Positions 1 to 5,690 of a DNA stretch of 10,352 nucleotides are shown piece by piece; position 1 is the first letter of the stretch; each line of letters begins with the position of its first letter. The notes under the pieces are model-generated. The model was not told where the DNA came from. It searched no databases and saw only the letters and a list, made by a program, of their open reading frames with translations. The DNA comes from Actinomycetota bacterium (GTDB lineage Bacteria; Actinomycetota; Acidimicrobiia; Acidimicrobiales; Poriferisodaliceae). The stretch spans positions 1 to 10,352 of the forward strand of contig PCCJ01000053.1 in NCBI GenBank assembly GCA_002731665.1. Direction: 5' to 3'. The translations under genes and the position numbers were made by a program.

Positions 1-819
1 ACAAAATCAGGCATTATCGTCACAAACTCAGGAATCACTGCAGAAGTACTTAATAAGTCAGCCGCAGGATTTTTGGTTCGAAGCCCATGTGGCAACCAGG
101 TACTAATACCAGAAGGACAAGCAATCACCAGAACTCAAATCGTTTTGGATCCAGGCCACGGAGGCCGAAAAGATCCTGGAGCGGTGAGCAAAACAGGCTT
201 GAAAGAAAGTGACATAAATCTTTCTATCGCTTTAGCCACGCAACTAGAGCTAAGCAGGCTCAACATAAACTCAGTTTTAACGCGAACCGGTGACTACCCT
301 ACCCTTATCAACATTCGGGCACTTCTAGCAGATGCATTAAGCGCCGATGCTCTAATATCTATACATCACAACTCACCTTCAGCCAATCCCAGCAGTACGC
401 CAGGCGCCGAGGTATACGTCCAATCAACAAGTGCTCGATCTCAACGTCTAGGGGCATTAGTCTACGAAAAAACTTTTGACTACCTAGCATCGATAGAAAA
501 CATCAGCTGGGTCTCGCGCAGTGACGCTGGAGTTATTCAAGTACTTAACTCACAAGGCAGCGACGCTTACGGAATGATCAGAAGACCTACAACACCCTCT
601 ATTCTCTTAGAGCTCGGCTATCTCTCAAACCCTCAAGAAGCTGAGTTAATGACAACTGATACATACGTCAAAAATATTTCAAAGGCTATAGCAGCTGGCG
701 CCCAATCATTTCTCACGACAGACAACACTGTTTCGGACTCCGCGAACAAAGTCAGAATCTACAATCCCGGGCCCGGATTAAGCTCCCGCTCATGCGATGA
801 CGCCTTAGCTATGCCATAA
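1..819 (+). CDS. N-acetylmuramoyl-L-alanine amidase (Amidase_3), 5' truncated by window edge
   Basis: A zinc-dependent cell-wall amidase that would cleave the bond between N-acetylmuramic acid and L-alanine of peptidoglycan stem peptides, outside the membrane. The frame is open from base 1 with no stop, so the true start and any signal peptide lie outside the window; a TTG at 73 is possible but would be an arbitrary start inside conserved sequence. Counting from the first codon, the Amidase_3 ligands are visible: DPGHGG with His53, KESD with Glu69, SIHHN with His122, and the catalytic Glu204 in LLELGYLSNP. The region before the catalytic domain contains 'SPCGN', as in a short N-terminal non-catalytic domain. 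The protein ends soon after the catalytic fold with a polar tail and has no recognisable binding repeats in the visible part. Family assignment is secure; the exact physiological role (division, sporulation-like, recycling) is not shown. Confidence 0.93.
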   Translation, partial: TKSGIIVTNSGITAEVLNKSAAGFLVRSPCGNQVLIPEGQAITRTQIVLDPGHGGRKDPGAVSKTGLKESDINLSIALATQLELSRLNINSVLTRTGDYPTLINIRALLADALSADALISIHHNSPSANPSSTPGAEVYVQSTSARSQRLGALVYEKTFDYLASIENISWVSRSDAGVIQVLNSQGSDAYGMIRRPTTPSILLELGYLSNPQEAELMTTDTYVKNISKAIAAGAQSFLTTDNTVSDSANKVRIYNPGPGLSSRSCDDALAMP

Positions 820-958
820 CCCATACGGTGAACTACAAGAACACAATAAATATCAAGTTCGAAAACATCACTTCAGAGAGCGGATCACAACCAACGCACA
901 ACATTTGAGCTCTCGACACCACTTTATCCGGAGGCTCTTCTTAGCACGACCCAGAACA

Positions 959-991
959 GGACCGCTGACTTTGTTAACAGCGGCCTCTTTT
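959..991 (+). terminator. Rho-independent terminator candidate downstream of the amidase gene
   Basis: Stem CCGCTG (962-967) pairs with CAGCGG (978-983) across a 10-base loop. The stem extends by GG (959-960) pairing with CC (984-985) if A961 is bulged, and TCTTTT follows at once. This is classical intrinsic-terminator geometry on the plus strand, 140 bases after the amidase stop. Seen directly in sequence; function is inferred. Confidence 0.6.
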
Positions 992-1144
992 CAGACAACC
1001 AAACTTGCTCTCAGAACCATTGCCTCTTTCGTATCGCTCCACACGCCAGAACAGCTATTCCAAACAGTTCCGACAAAAGCTAAGCGTATTCAAGCAACGA
1101 ATCCCTACTATTAGAGTCACTCAAGCTAACTAAATAACGTCGAC

Positions 1145-1166
1145 GCCCCTTTATAAACCTCGGGGC
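1145..1166. repeat. Short inverted repeat GCCCC/GGGGC
   Basis: GCCCC (1145-1149) and GGGGC (1162-1166) can form a 5-bp GC-only stem over a 12-base loop, followed by a smaller AGAG/CTCT hairpin (1167-1177). No T-tract follows, so it is a weak terminator candidate at best. Confidence 0.3.
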
Positions 1167-1232
1167 AGAGCTTCTCTAGATCAGAATCAGCAGCGAGCAC
1201 TTCAAGTAGTAACTTGTTCCGGTTCTTAAAAG

Positions 1233-1258
1233 GCTAAAGCATCTCAACAGCTAAAGCA
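1233..1258. repeat. 9-base direct repeat GCTAAAGCA, 17-base period
   Basis: GCTAAAGCA occurs at 1233-1241 and again at 1250-1258, 57 to 82 bases upstream of the ATG of the predicted selenoprotein. A tandem site just upstream of a possible promoter could bind a regulator, but two short copies may also be chance. Confidence 0.3.
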
Positions 1259-1273
1259 GTTCAGAATCAACGA

Positions 1274-1302
1274 TTTACACCCTCTGCCTACATACGTAAT
1301 CT
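1274..1302 (+). promoter_or_regulatory. Possible promoter of the FrnE-like selenoprotein gene
   Basis: TTTACA (1274-1279) resembles a -35 element and TAATCT (1297-1302) a poor -10 element, 17 bases apart. Initiation near 1308-1310 would give an almost leaderless mRNA for the ATG at 1315, which would fit the absence of a Shine-Dalgarno sequence there. The -10 match is only about three of six, so this is tentative. Confidence 0.25.
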
Positions 1303-1314
1303 ACCCTCTAAAGA

Positions 1315-1953
1315 ATGCCCCTGGATTCAGTACAGATAACCGTATGGTCAGATTACCTGTGACCATGGTGTTGGGTCGGGGCCGTGCGTCTCGATGAATT
1401 AGTTCAACAAGAGGGTGACAACATAAATGTCCAGTGGAAGTCGTTTTTATTGCGACCTCACTCTGAGTTGAGAGATATGGCAGCATTCACTGAATATACG
1501 AAAAGCTGGGAGAGGCCCGCATCTCTTGAACCCCTCGCCCAATTCAGCACCCCATGGTCTGGCGAAAATCCTCCACCGTCGCATTCACTGCCAGCAGCCG
1601 TAGCAGGAAAAACCGCAGCAACATTTGGCGAAGCCGCGTGGCGCCGATACCACTACCAGATGCTTCGAGCTTACTTCACCAAGAATCATGATATTTCAGA
1701 TTCTGACGTCCTTCTAAACCTCGCTCAAGAAGTCGACATCGACAAGCATATTTTTGAGAAAACACTAGAAGCCAACAGGGAAATTTTTGAGAGCCAAATA
1801 TTCGCTGAACACAACGAGGCTTTAAGCAACGGTGTGAATGGTGTTCCCGCTGTTGTTATCGGCAATAAATATCTAATTTCTGGCGCTGTTGAAATAAACC
1901 ACTACAAGAAAGCACTTGCTCACTATCGAGACATTGAGTCCGGCGAAAGCTAG
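1315..1953 (+). CDS. FrnE-like DsbA-family oxidoreductase, predicted selenoprotein (UPWC active site)
   Basis: A 212-residue thioredoxin-fold thiol oxidoreductase of the DsbA/FrnE group, predicted to carry selenocysteine. The frame from ATG 1315 has one interruption, TGA at 1360-1362, exactly where the family has the first Cys of its CPWC motif: it reads SDYL-U16-P-W-C19-W, followed by GAVRLDEL. The rest is intact and family-like: the FLLRP segment, a helical domain with RAYF..NHDIS, and the cis-proline loop GVNGVPAVV (Pro178) followed by YLISGAV. An in-frame TAA at 1309 makes ATG 1315 the only reasonable upstream start. Starting instead at GTG 1384 would delete the first beta strand and the whole redox motif. 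No signal peptide is seen, so it is probably cytoplasmic like FrnE. No good Shine-Dalgarno precedes the ATG. egtB follows after 138 bases on the same strand. The alternative is a nonsense mutation or sequencing error at one base; the SECIS-like hairpin and otherwise undamaged frame argue against it. Confidence 0.82.
1360..1395 (+). promoter_or_regulatory. UGA Sec codon with candidate bacterial SECIS hairpin
   Basis: Directly downstream of TGA 1360-1362 the mRNA can fold an 8-bp stem, 1375-1382 with 1388-1395: G-U, U-A, C-G, G-C, G-U, G-C, G-U, C-G. The apical loop is CGUGC (1383-1387). Twenty bases separate the UGA from the loop, and a G is among the first two loop bases. Both fit what is known of bacterial SECIS elements read by SelB. 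The base after the codon is C (UGAC), a weak termination context in E. coli. Three G-U pairs make the stem only moderately stable, and a competing CATGG/CCGTG pairing (1364-1368 with 1382-1386) exists. Confidence 0.6.
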
Positions 1954-2001
1954 AAACCCTCCCCACTTCCACCCAGAAGAAACAGGAAAGTTAGCAAAAA
2001 T

Positions 2002-2029
2002 TTGCGATGGATCAATAATTCGCTAGCCT
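2002..2029 (+). promoter_or_regulatory. Weak promoter candidate upstream of egtB
   Basis: TTGCGA (2002-2007) and TAGCCT (2024-2029) are spaced by 16 bases in the 138-base gap before egtB. The -10 match is poor. A small TTGGC/GCCAA hairpin (2035-2047) would lie in the leader. egtB could equally be read through from the upstream selenoprotein gene. Confidence 0.2.
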
Positions 2030-2091
2030 GAAGATTGGCCTCGCCAAAGCAGCCAAATAGACTTTCTCACGCAGGTAGGGTCCGTATATAG

Positions 2092-3375
2092 ATGTCTCAG
2101 TCCAATGCTCAGATAGCTGACTTGCGGGACCGTTACCGGACCGTAAGAAATTTTACGGAAACTCTAGCGACTCCGCTAGGGGCAGAGGACCAAACTATTC
2201 AATCTATGCCTGATGCTTCGCCAACTAAATGGCATCGGGCACATGTGACTTGGTTCTTCGAGACATTTATTTTATCAGCATTTCAGAACGACTATCAGTC
2301 TCACTATCCAATGTACAACTACCTTTTCAATTCTTACTACGAAGCCATTGGAGACCGCCATCCTCGTTCTAATCGCGGTCTATTGTCACGTCCCACTATT
2401 GAGGAAATTTCTGAATACCGTCAAGCCATTGATCAATCGATGGAGTCATTTTTTTATACGCTTAGAGACTCGGCTGACACAACACTTCTTAACTTAATTG
2501 AGCTCGGGTTACACCATGAGCAACAGCATCAAGAGCTTATTCTGATGGACATTAAGCACGCATTATCTTTGAATCCTCTTGCCCCAGCCTATCTCAGCAC
2601 CTCTGCTCCAGAGATAACTAATCAAACACATTCAGAAACCGCTCTTAATTGGGTTCACTACCCAAGAGAGATCACAAGAATTGGACATGGAGCAGAGAGT
2701 TTTTCTTTCGACAACGAAGGCCCCAATCACGAAGTTCTAATTCAATCATTCAACATCGCTGACCGCCTTATCACCTGTGGCGAGTGGCTGAGTTTCATTG
2801 AGAATGGGGGTTACCAAAAGCCCGAGCTATGGCTCAGCGAAGGATGGCAAACCGTTATGAGCGCCGGCTGGGATAGTCCAGCTTACTGGTCACAGACTGC
2901 TGACAAAGATTGGCAGATTTTCACTCTGTCTGGCCAAACTAAATTGATTCCAGAGATGCCGGTTGCCCACATTTCCTATTACGAAGCTGATGCCTTCGCT
3001 CGCTGGTATGGAGCAAGGCTTCCCTTAGAAACTGAGTGGGAACATGCCGCCCGCAACTTAAAAGTAAGAGGTAACTTTAGCGACGATTCGTTTCTCAACC
3101 CGCTACCCGCTCAGGATGACTCACTTAAATTGAAACAAATTTTTGGTGATCTTTGGGAATGGACCGCTAGTCCTTACGTTGCTTACCCCGGTTTCTCAGC
3201 AGCATCTGGTGCCGTGGGGGAATACAACGGAAAATTTATGGTAAATCAAATGGTTTTGCGCGGTGGTTCATGCGCAACCCCGCGGGACCACATGAGACTT
3301 ACTTACAGAAATTTTTTTCCTCCCCACTCCCGTTGGATGTTCTCGGGTTTACGTTTAGCTAAGGATGAAACATGA
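2092..3375 (+). CDS. egtB: Ergothioneine biosynthesis protein EgtB (iron-dependent sulfoxide synthase)
   Basis: EgtB joins hercynine (trimethylhistidine) to gamma-glutamylcysteine or cysteine using O2 and a mononuclear iron, forming the C-S bond of ergothioneine as a sulfoxide. The N-terminal DinB-like domain shows His51 in WHRAHVTWFF and the HxxxH pair His142/His146 in LGLHHEQQHQEL, the expected three-histidine iron site. The C-terminal half is a formylglycine-generating-enzyme-like domain, ending in the typical LRGGSCATP, TYRNFFPP and SGLRLA segments. At 427 residues it has the usual family length. ATG 2092 is preceded by a purine-rich AGGTAGGG at a rather long distance. It overlaps egtD by ATGA, so the two are translationally coupled. 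Which thiol donor it uses cannot be read from the motifs; egtA, egtC and egtE are not in the window. Confidence 0.95.
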   Translation: MSQSNAQIADLRDRYRTVRNFTETLATPLGAEDQTIQSMPDASPTKWHRAHVTWFFETFILSAFQNDYQSHYPMYNYLFNSYYEAIGDRHPRSNRGLLSRPTIEEISEYRQAIDQSMESFFYTLRDSADTTLLNLIELGLHHEQQHQELILMDIKHALSLNPLAPAYLSTSAPEITNQTHSETALNWVHYPREITRIGHGAESFSFDNEGPNHEVLIQSFNIADRLITCGEWLSFIENGGYQKPELWLSEGWQTVMSAGWDSPAYWSQTADKDWQIFTLSGQTKLIPEMPVAHISYYEADAFARWYGARLPLETEWEHAARNLKVRGNFSDDSFLNPLPAQDDSLKLKQIFGDLWEWTASPYVAYPGFSAASGAVGEYNGKFMVNQMVLRGGSCATPRDHMRLTYRNFFPPHSRWMFSGLRLAKDET

Positions 3376-4358
3376 TGAACCAACAACAAGAGGAATTCAT
3401 CGTAGATCTCCGCATCGACGAGGAATGGATTAGTCATTCACTCGCTGCTGACATACACATGGGCATCACCAAGGCTAAAAAGTCGCTACCTCCCAAATGG
3501 TTCTACGATGAGTTAGGGAGCGAGCTCTTCGACAAAATAACTCAGCTCAGTGAATACTACCCCACCGAAGCAGAGCGAGAAATTCTAAATGTCCAGGCAG
3601 CTAACATTGCCAAAATCTCTCAAGCGGATCACTTAATCGAATTGGGATCCGGTTCTTCAGACAAAACTAGATCTATCCTCGATGCTTTCGCATCAGCGGA
3701 GCAACTCGATTTCTTTACGGCTCTAGATGTCAGCGAAGAAATTCTCCTAAGCTCCGCTAAACAACTTAAACAGCGGTACCCAAACGTAAAGGTCCGAGCC
3801 ATAGTAGGTGATTTCGATCATCATTTAGATGCCGTGCCACAATCAGGAAAGCGTTTATTCATCTTCTTGGGGGGAACAATCGGTAACTTCGAGCCAGAAG
3901 CTCGGCAAAAATTTTTGTTAGGCCTTACAACCCGATTCAAGCCTGGAGATTCTCTTTTGCTTGGAACAGACTTAGTTAAAGAAATTCCTCGTCTGGAGCT
4001 TGCATACAACGATCCAGAAGGTATTACTGCAGCATTTAACAAAAATATTCTTTCAGTTATTAACAAGAATCTTGGTGCCAACTTTGATATCGAAAAATTT
4101 GATCATGTCGCTCAGTTTGATACTGACCAAGAATGGATAGATATCGGCCTAAGAAGTCGCGGCGATCAACAAATTGACATTGAAAAGCTTAATCTAAAAG
4201 TTAATTTTCTCAATAACGAGATAATGAGGACAGAAATCAGCGCCAAGTTTCGCCCAGAGGGCATCGAACAAGAACTGAGCGCCGCAGGCCTTACGATCCA
4301 AAATTTTTGGACTGATAGCGCTAAAGATTTTGCAGTCACTTTGTCTACTCTGGCCTAA
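3372..4358 (+). CDS. egtD: L-histidine N-alpha-methyltransferase EgtD
   Basis: EgtD trimethylates the alpha-amino group of histidine with three S-adenosylmethionine molecules to make hercynine, the first committed step of ergothioneine synthesis and the substrate of the adjacent EgtB. Family landmarks are in order: PPKWFYDELGSELFD (40-54), LSEYYPTEAE (59-68), the SAM-binding LIELGSGSSDKT (88-99), ALDVS (117-121), GDF (146-148), the FLGGTIGNF loop (165-173), LLLGTDLVK, and near the C terminus TEISAKFRPEG, which holds the substrate-binding Glu and Ser region. The length of 328 residues is normal. The start is one of two consecutive ATGs; the first (3372) makes the 4-base ATGA overlap with egtB and has AAGGA at 3361-3365 with good spacing. 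The gene ends 44 bases before a convergent thioesterase gene. Confidence 0.96.
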   Translation: MMNQQQEEFIVDLRIDEEWISHSLAADIHMGITKAKKSLPPKWFYDELGSELFDKITQLSEYYPTEAEREILNVQAANIAKISQADHLIELGSGSSDKTRSILDAFASAEQLDFFTALDVSEEILLSSAKQLKQRYPNVKVRAIVGDFDHHLDAVPQSGKRLFIFLGGTIGNFEPEARQKFLLGLTTRFKPGDSLLLGTDLVKEIPRLELAYNDPEGITAAFNKNILSVINKNLGANFDIEKFDHVAQFDTDQEWIDIGLRSRGDQQIDIEKLNLKVNFLNNEIMRTEISAKFRPEGIEQELSAAGLTIQNFWTDSAKDFAVTLSTLA

Positions 4359-4402
4359 TAACAAGCGAGCCCGAGCTCAAAGTTAAACAGTTACATCAAC
4401 CA

Positions 4403-4822
4403 CTACTTAGTTAACGGCAACGCATAGGTACCTTGCCCGGTTGAGACTCTCCTGCTCGGCGTGTCATCACACCACAAGTAAACTGATCCAACCACACTGC
4501 GGCGATTCTTTACCTCTAAGTCAGCGCGAGCATAAAGTTTTTTACCAATAGCAGGCCTTAGAAAGCGAATAGAAAGTTCAGTGGTTACGCTCATTTCTTC
4601 AACTCTTCCTATCGCTCCGAAGGTAAGGAACCATAGAACTGCATCTGCTAAGCGAAACTGATCAGGTCCTGAAATAAATCCTCCAGGTCTGAGATCATCT
4701 GGGTTCACCGTAAGTAAAGCCAACGCATGAATTTCGGTAATCTCAAGGCAAGAGACTTTCATCGCAGGAAAAACATTGTCAACGAACTGGTTGACTTCTT
4801 CAACATTCGGGATTGTCGACAT
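4403..4822 (-). CDS. PaaI-like hotdog-fold thioesterase
   Basis: A 139-residue single hotdog domain of the PaaI/YbgC-type acyl-CoA thioesterase superfamily, expected to hydrolyse an acyl-CoA in the cytoplasm as a homo-oligomer. The diagnostic stretch is RPGGFISGPDQFRLADA (45-61), with the hot-dog helix and its acidic residue Asp60, followed by the paired strands MSVTTELSIRFLRPAIGKKL (77-96). I place the start at 4822 because GAGGA lies 7-8 bases upstream; an in-frame GTG at 4846 would add only eight residues with no ribosome binding site. The substrate is unknown. It converges with egtD and is divergent from the tRNA-Leu/PPOX pair. The sequence does not link it to ergothioneine synthesis. Confidence 0.85.
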   Translation of the reverse strand: MSTIPNVEEVNQFVDNVFPAMKVSCLEITEIHALALLTVNPDDLRPGGFISGPDQFRLADAVLWFLTFGAIGRVEEMSVTTELSIRFLRPAIGKKLYARADLEVKNRRSVVGSVYLWCDDTPSRRVSTGQGTYALPLTK

Positions 4823-4953
4823 AATTTTCCTCAAATTAAGCAGCACTACTTAGCCCAAACTTTGTGAACATTTACTTTGGGCAGGGCTCTCCAAATTTAG
4901 TCCTTAAACCTAAATTTTTTTATTCAAACAAGAAGTATTTACATCTTTCCGGC

Positions 4954-4968
4954 TCTGAGCGTCTCAGA
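4954..4968. repeat. Perfect short inverted repeat TCTGAG-CGT-CTCAGA
   Basis: A 6-bp perfect stem with a 3-base loop lies between the divergent thioesterase gene and tRNA-Leu, 33 bases before the tRNA. It lacks a T-tract in either direction, so it is more likely an operator-like or incidental palindrome than a terminator. TATCTT (4984-4989) nearby could be a -10 element for the tRNA. Confidence 0.3.
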
Positions 4969-5000
4969 CACCATCTCCACCCCTATCTTATGATCTAGAT

Positions 5001-5084
5001 GCGCCGGTGGCGGAATTGGCAGACGCGCAGGGTTTAGGTCCCTGTGTCCGAAAGGGTGTGTGGGTTCAAGTCCCACCCGGCGCA
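5001..5084 (+). tRNA. tRNA-Leu (anticodon UAG)
   Basis: A complete class II tRNA. Acceptor strand GCGCCGG (5001-5007) pairs with CCGGCGC (5077-5083), and the discriminator is A5084. The anticodon stem is CAGGG/CCCTG (5028-5032 with 5040-5044) with loop TTTAGGT, giving anticodon TAG at 5035-5037, which reads CUN leucine codons. A long variable arm, diagnostic of Leu/Ser/Tyr tRNAs, precedes the T arm GTGGG-TTCAAGT-CCCAC. The 3' CCA is not encoded and must be added by CCA transferase. A protein gene starts only 26 bases downstream. Confidence 0.97.
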
Positions 5085-5110
5085 CAAACAAATTGGGAGC
5101 GGGAACTAGT

Positions 5111-5536
5111 ATGAGCGAAATGTCGGAAACTGAACGCGATATTTTTGTGACTGATGTTCGAATAGCGGTACTTGCTATAGAAAGAAAACAGAAAGGGCCG
5201 CTTTGCGCTCCTGTTTGGTATCGCTATTCAACAGCTTCGGGTTTTCAGATACCTATGGCAAATGAGTCAGCCAAAGCACTTTTATTGCGCCGTCATGGCT
5301 TCGCAACGTTATGCATCCAAGATGAACAACTTCCATACAGATATGTGACTGCGGAAGGACCGGTTGAGTTAAAGAAGCTCAACGAAGCTGAAAGACACGA
5401 AGCAATTAAAGACATTGCTTCCAAATATCTTGGAGCCGAAGCCGGCAAATCATACGCCGACAATTTCCCTGACCATGAAGAAGCATTGGTCACACTCACT
5501 CCCCGCAACTGGAATTCAAATGTCCTTGGTAACTAA
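5111..5536 (+). CDS. PPOX-fold (FDOR-like) F420- or flavin-binding protein
   Basis: A 141-residue split-barrel protein of the pyridoxamine-phosphate-oxidase-like superfamily, in the subset usually annotated as PPOX-class F420-dependent oxidoreductases or deazaflavin/flavin reductases. Typical sequence is GPLCAPVWYRYS (29-40), the second barrel strand after the initial AVLAI, then ALLLRRHGFATLCIQDEQLPYRYVTAEGP (56-84). The frame stays open upstream into the tRNA, but ATG 5111 is the right start because GGGAGCGGG (5096-5104) provides a ribosome binding site; a second ATG at 5120 is possible. The gap of 26 bases after tRNA-Leu leaves little room for a promoter, so it is probably transcribed with the tRNA. 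The cofactor (F420, FMN or heme) and the substrate cannot be decided by eye. Confidence 0.8.
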   Translation: MSEMSETERDIFVTDVRIAVLAIERKQKGPLCAPVWYRYSTASGFQIPMANESAKALLLRRHGFATLCIQDEQLPYRYVTAEGPVELKKLNEAERHEAIKDIASKYLGAEAGKSYADNFPDHEEALVTLTPRNWNSNVLGN

Positions 5537-5548
5537 ATAGTTAATTTT

Positions 5549-5571
5549 ATAGTGTTTGAGTCCCACGCTAT
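5549..5571. repeat. Inverted repeat in convergent intergenic gap
   Basis: ATAGTGT (5549-5555) and ACGCTAT (5565-5571) form a 7-bp stem with one G-U pair and a 9-base loop, 13 bases after the PPOX stop. It may help end transcription of the PPOX gene, but there is no following T-tract. Confidence 0.3.
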
Positions 5572-5606
5572 GAGTTACTGAAAACCACAAATCTTCTATT
5601 TAGCTA

Positions 5607-5620
5607 GCTATCCGGATAGC
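5607..5620. repeat. 14-base perfect palindrome GCTATCCGGATAGC
   Basis: A perfect dyad with no spacer lies in the gap between the PPOX gene and the convergent LLM oxidoreductase gene. It could be a protein-binding site or the core of a bidirectional hairpin. No T-tract accompanies it on either strand. Confidence 0.4.
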
Positions 5621-5690
5621 ACAGAAATATTGATGATTCTTGACTCATTCAAATTTTCTTAGAAGGGCAATTTCTCAGCGATCTAATTAT

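Larger units (their letters stand above)
820..1314. other. Gene-free interval with hairpins
   Basis: About 495 bases separate the amidase stop from the next start. I see no convincing protein gene. One 69-codon open frame (905-1114) begins with TTG, has no ribosome binding site, shows no family motif and runs straight across a terminator-like hairpin. No tRNA cloverleaf, including tRNA-Sec, was found. The interval holds a strong terminator candidate (959-991), a weaker GCCCC/GGGGC hairpin (1145-1166), a 9-base direct repeat (1233-1258) and a possible promoter for the following gene (1274-1302). An unrecognised small RNA cannot be excluded. Confidence 0.6.

Noticed and set aside
905..1114. 69-codon open frame in the gap after the amidase gene
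   Set aside because: TTG start, no ribosome binding site, no recognisable motif, and a terminator-like hairpin lies inside it.
820..1314. tRNA-Sec (selC) next to the selenoprotein gene
   Set aside because: I looked for the long acceptor stem, a TCA anticodon and a T arm; the only TTCGA-like stretch (near 858) has no pairing flanks.
1360..1362. Global reassignment of TGA to an amino acid in this organism
   Set aside because: TGA ends egtB (3373-3375), the dioxygenase-like gene (7872-7874) and the VTC gene (9741-9743) at the expected family lengths.
1384..1953. Gene start at GTG 1384 giving a 189-residue DsbA-like protein
   Set aside because: It would lack the first beta strand and the CxxC motif, has no ribosome binding site, and leaves family-typical coding sequence upstream unexplained.
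1315..1953. Pseudogene with a nonsense mutation
   Set aside because: A one-base change cannot be fully excluded, but there is no other lesion, the TGA is at the one position where Sec makes chemical sense, and a SECIS-like hairpin follows.
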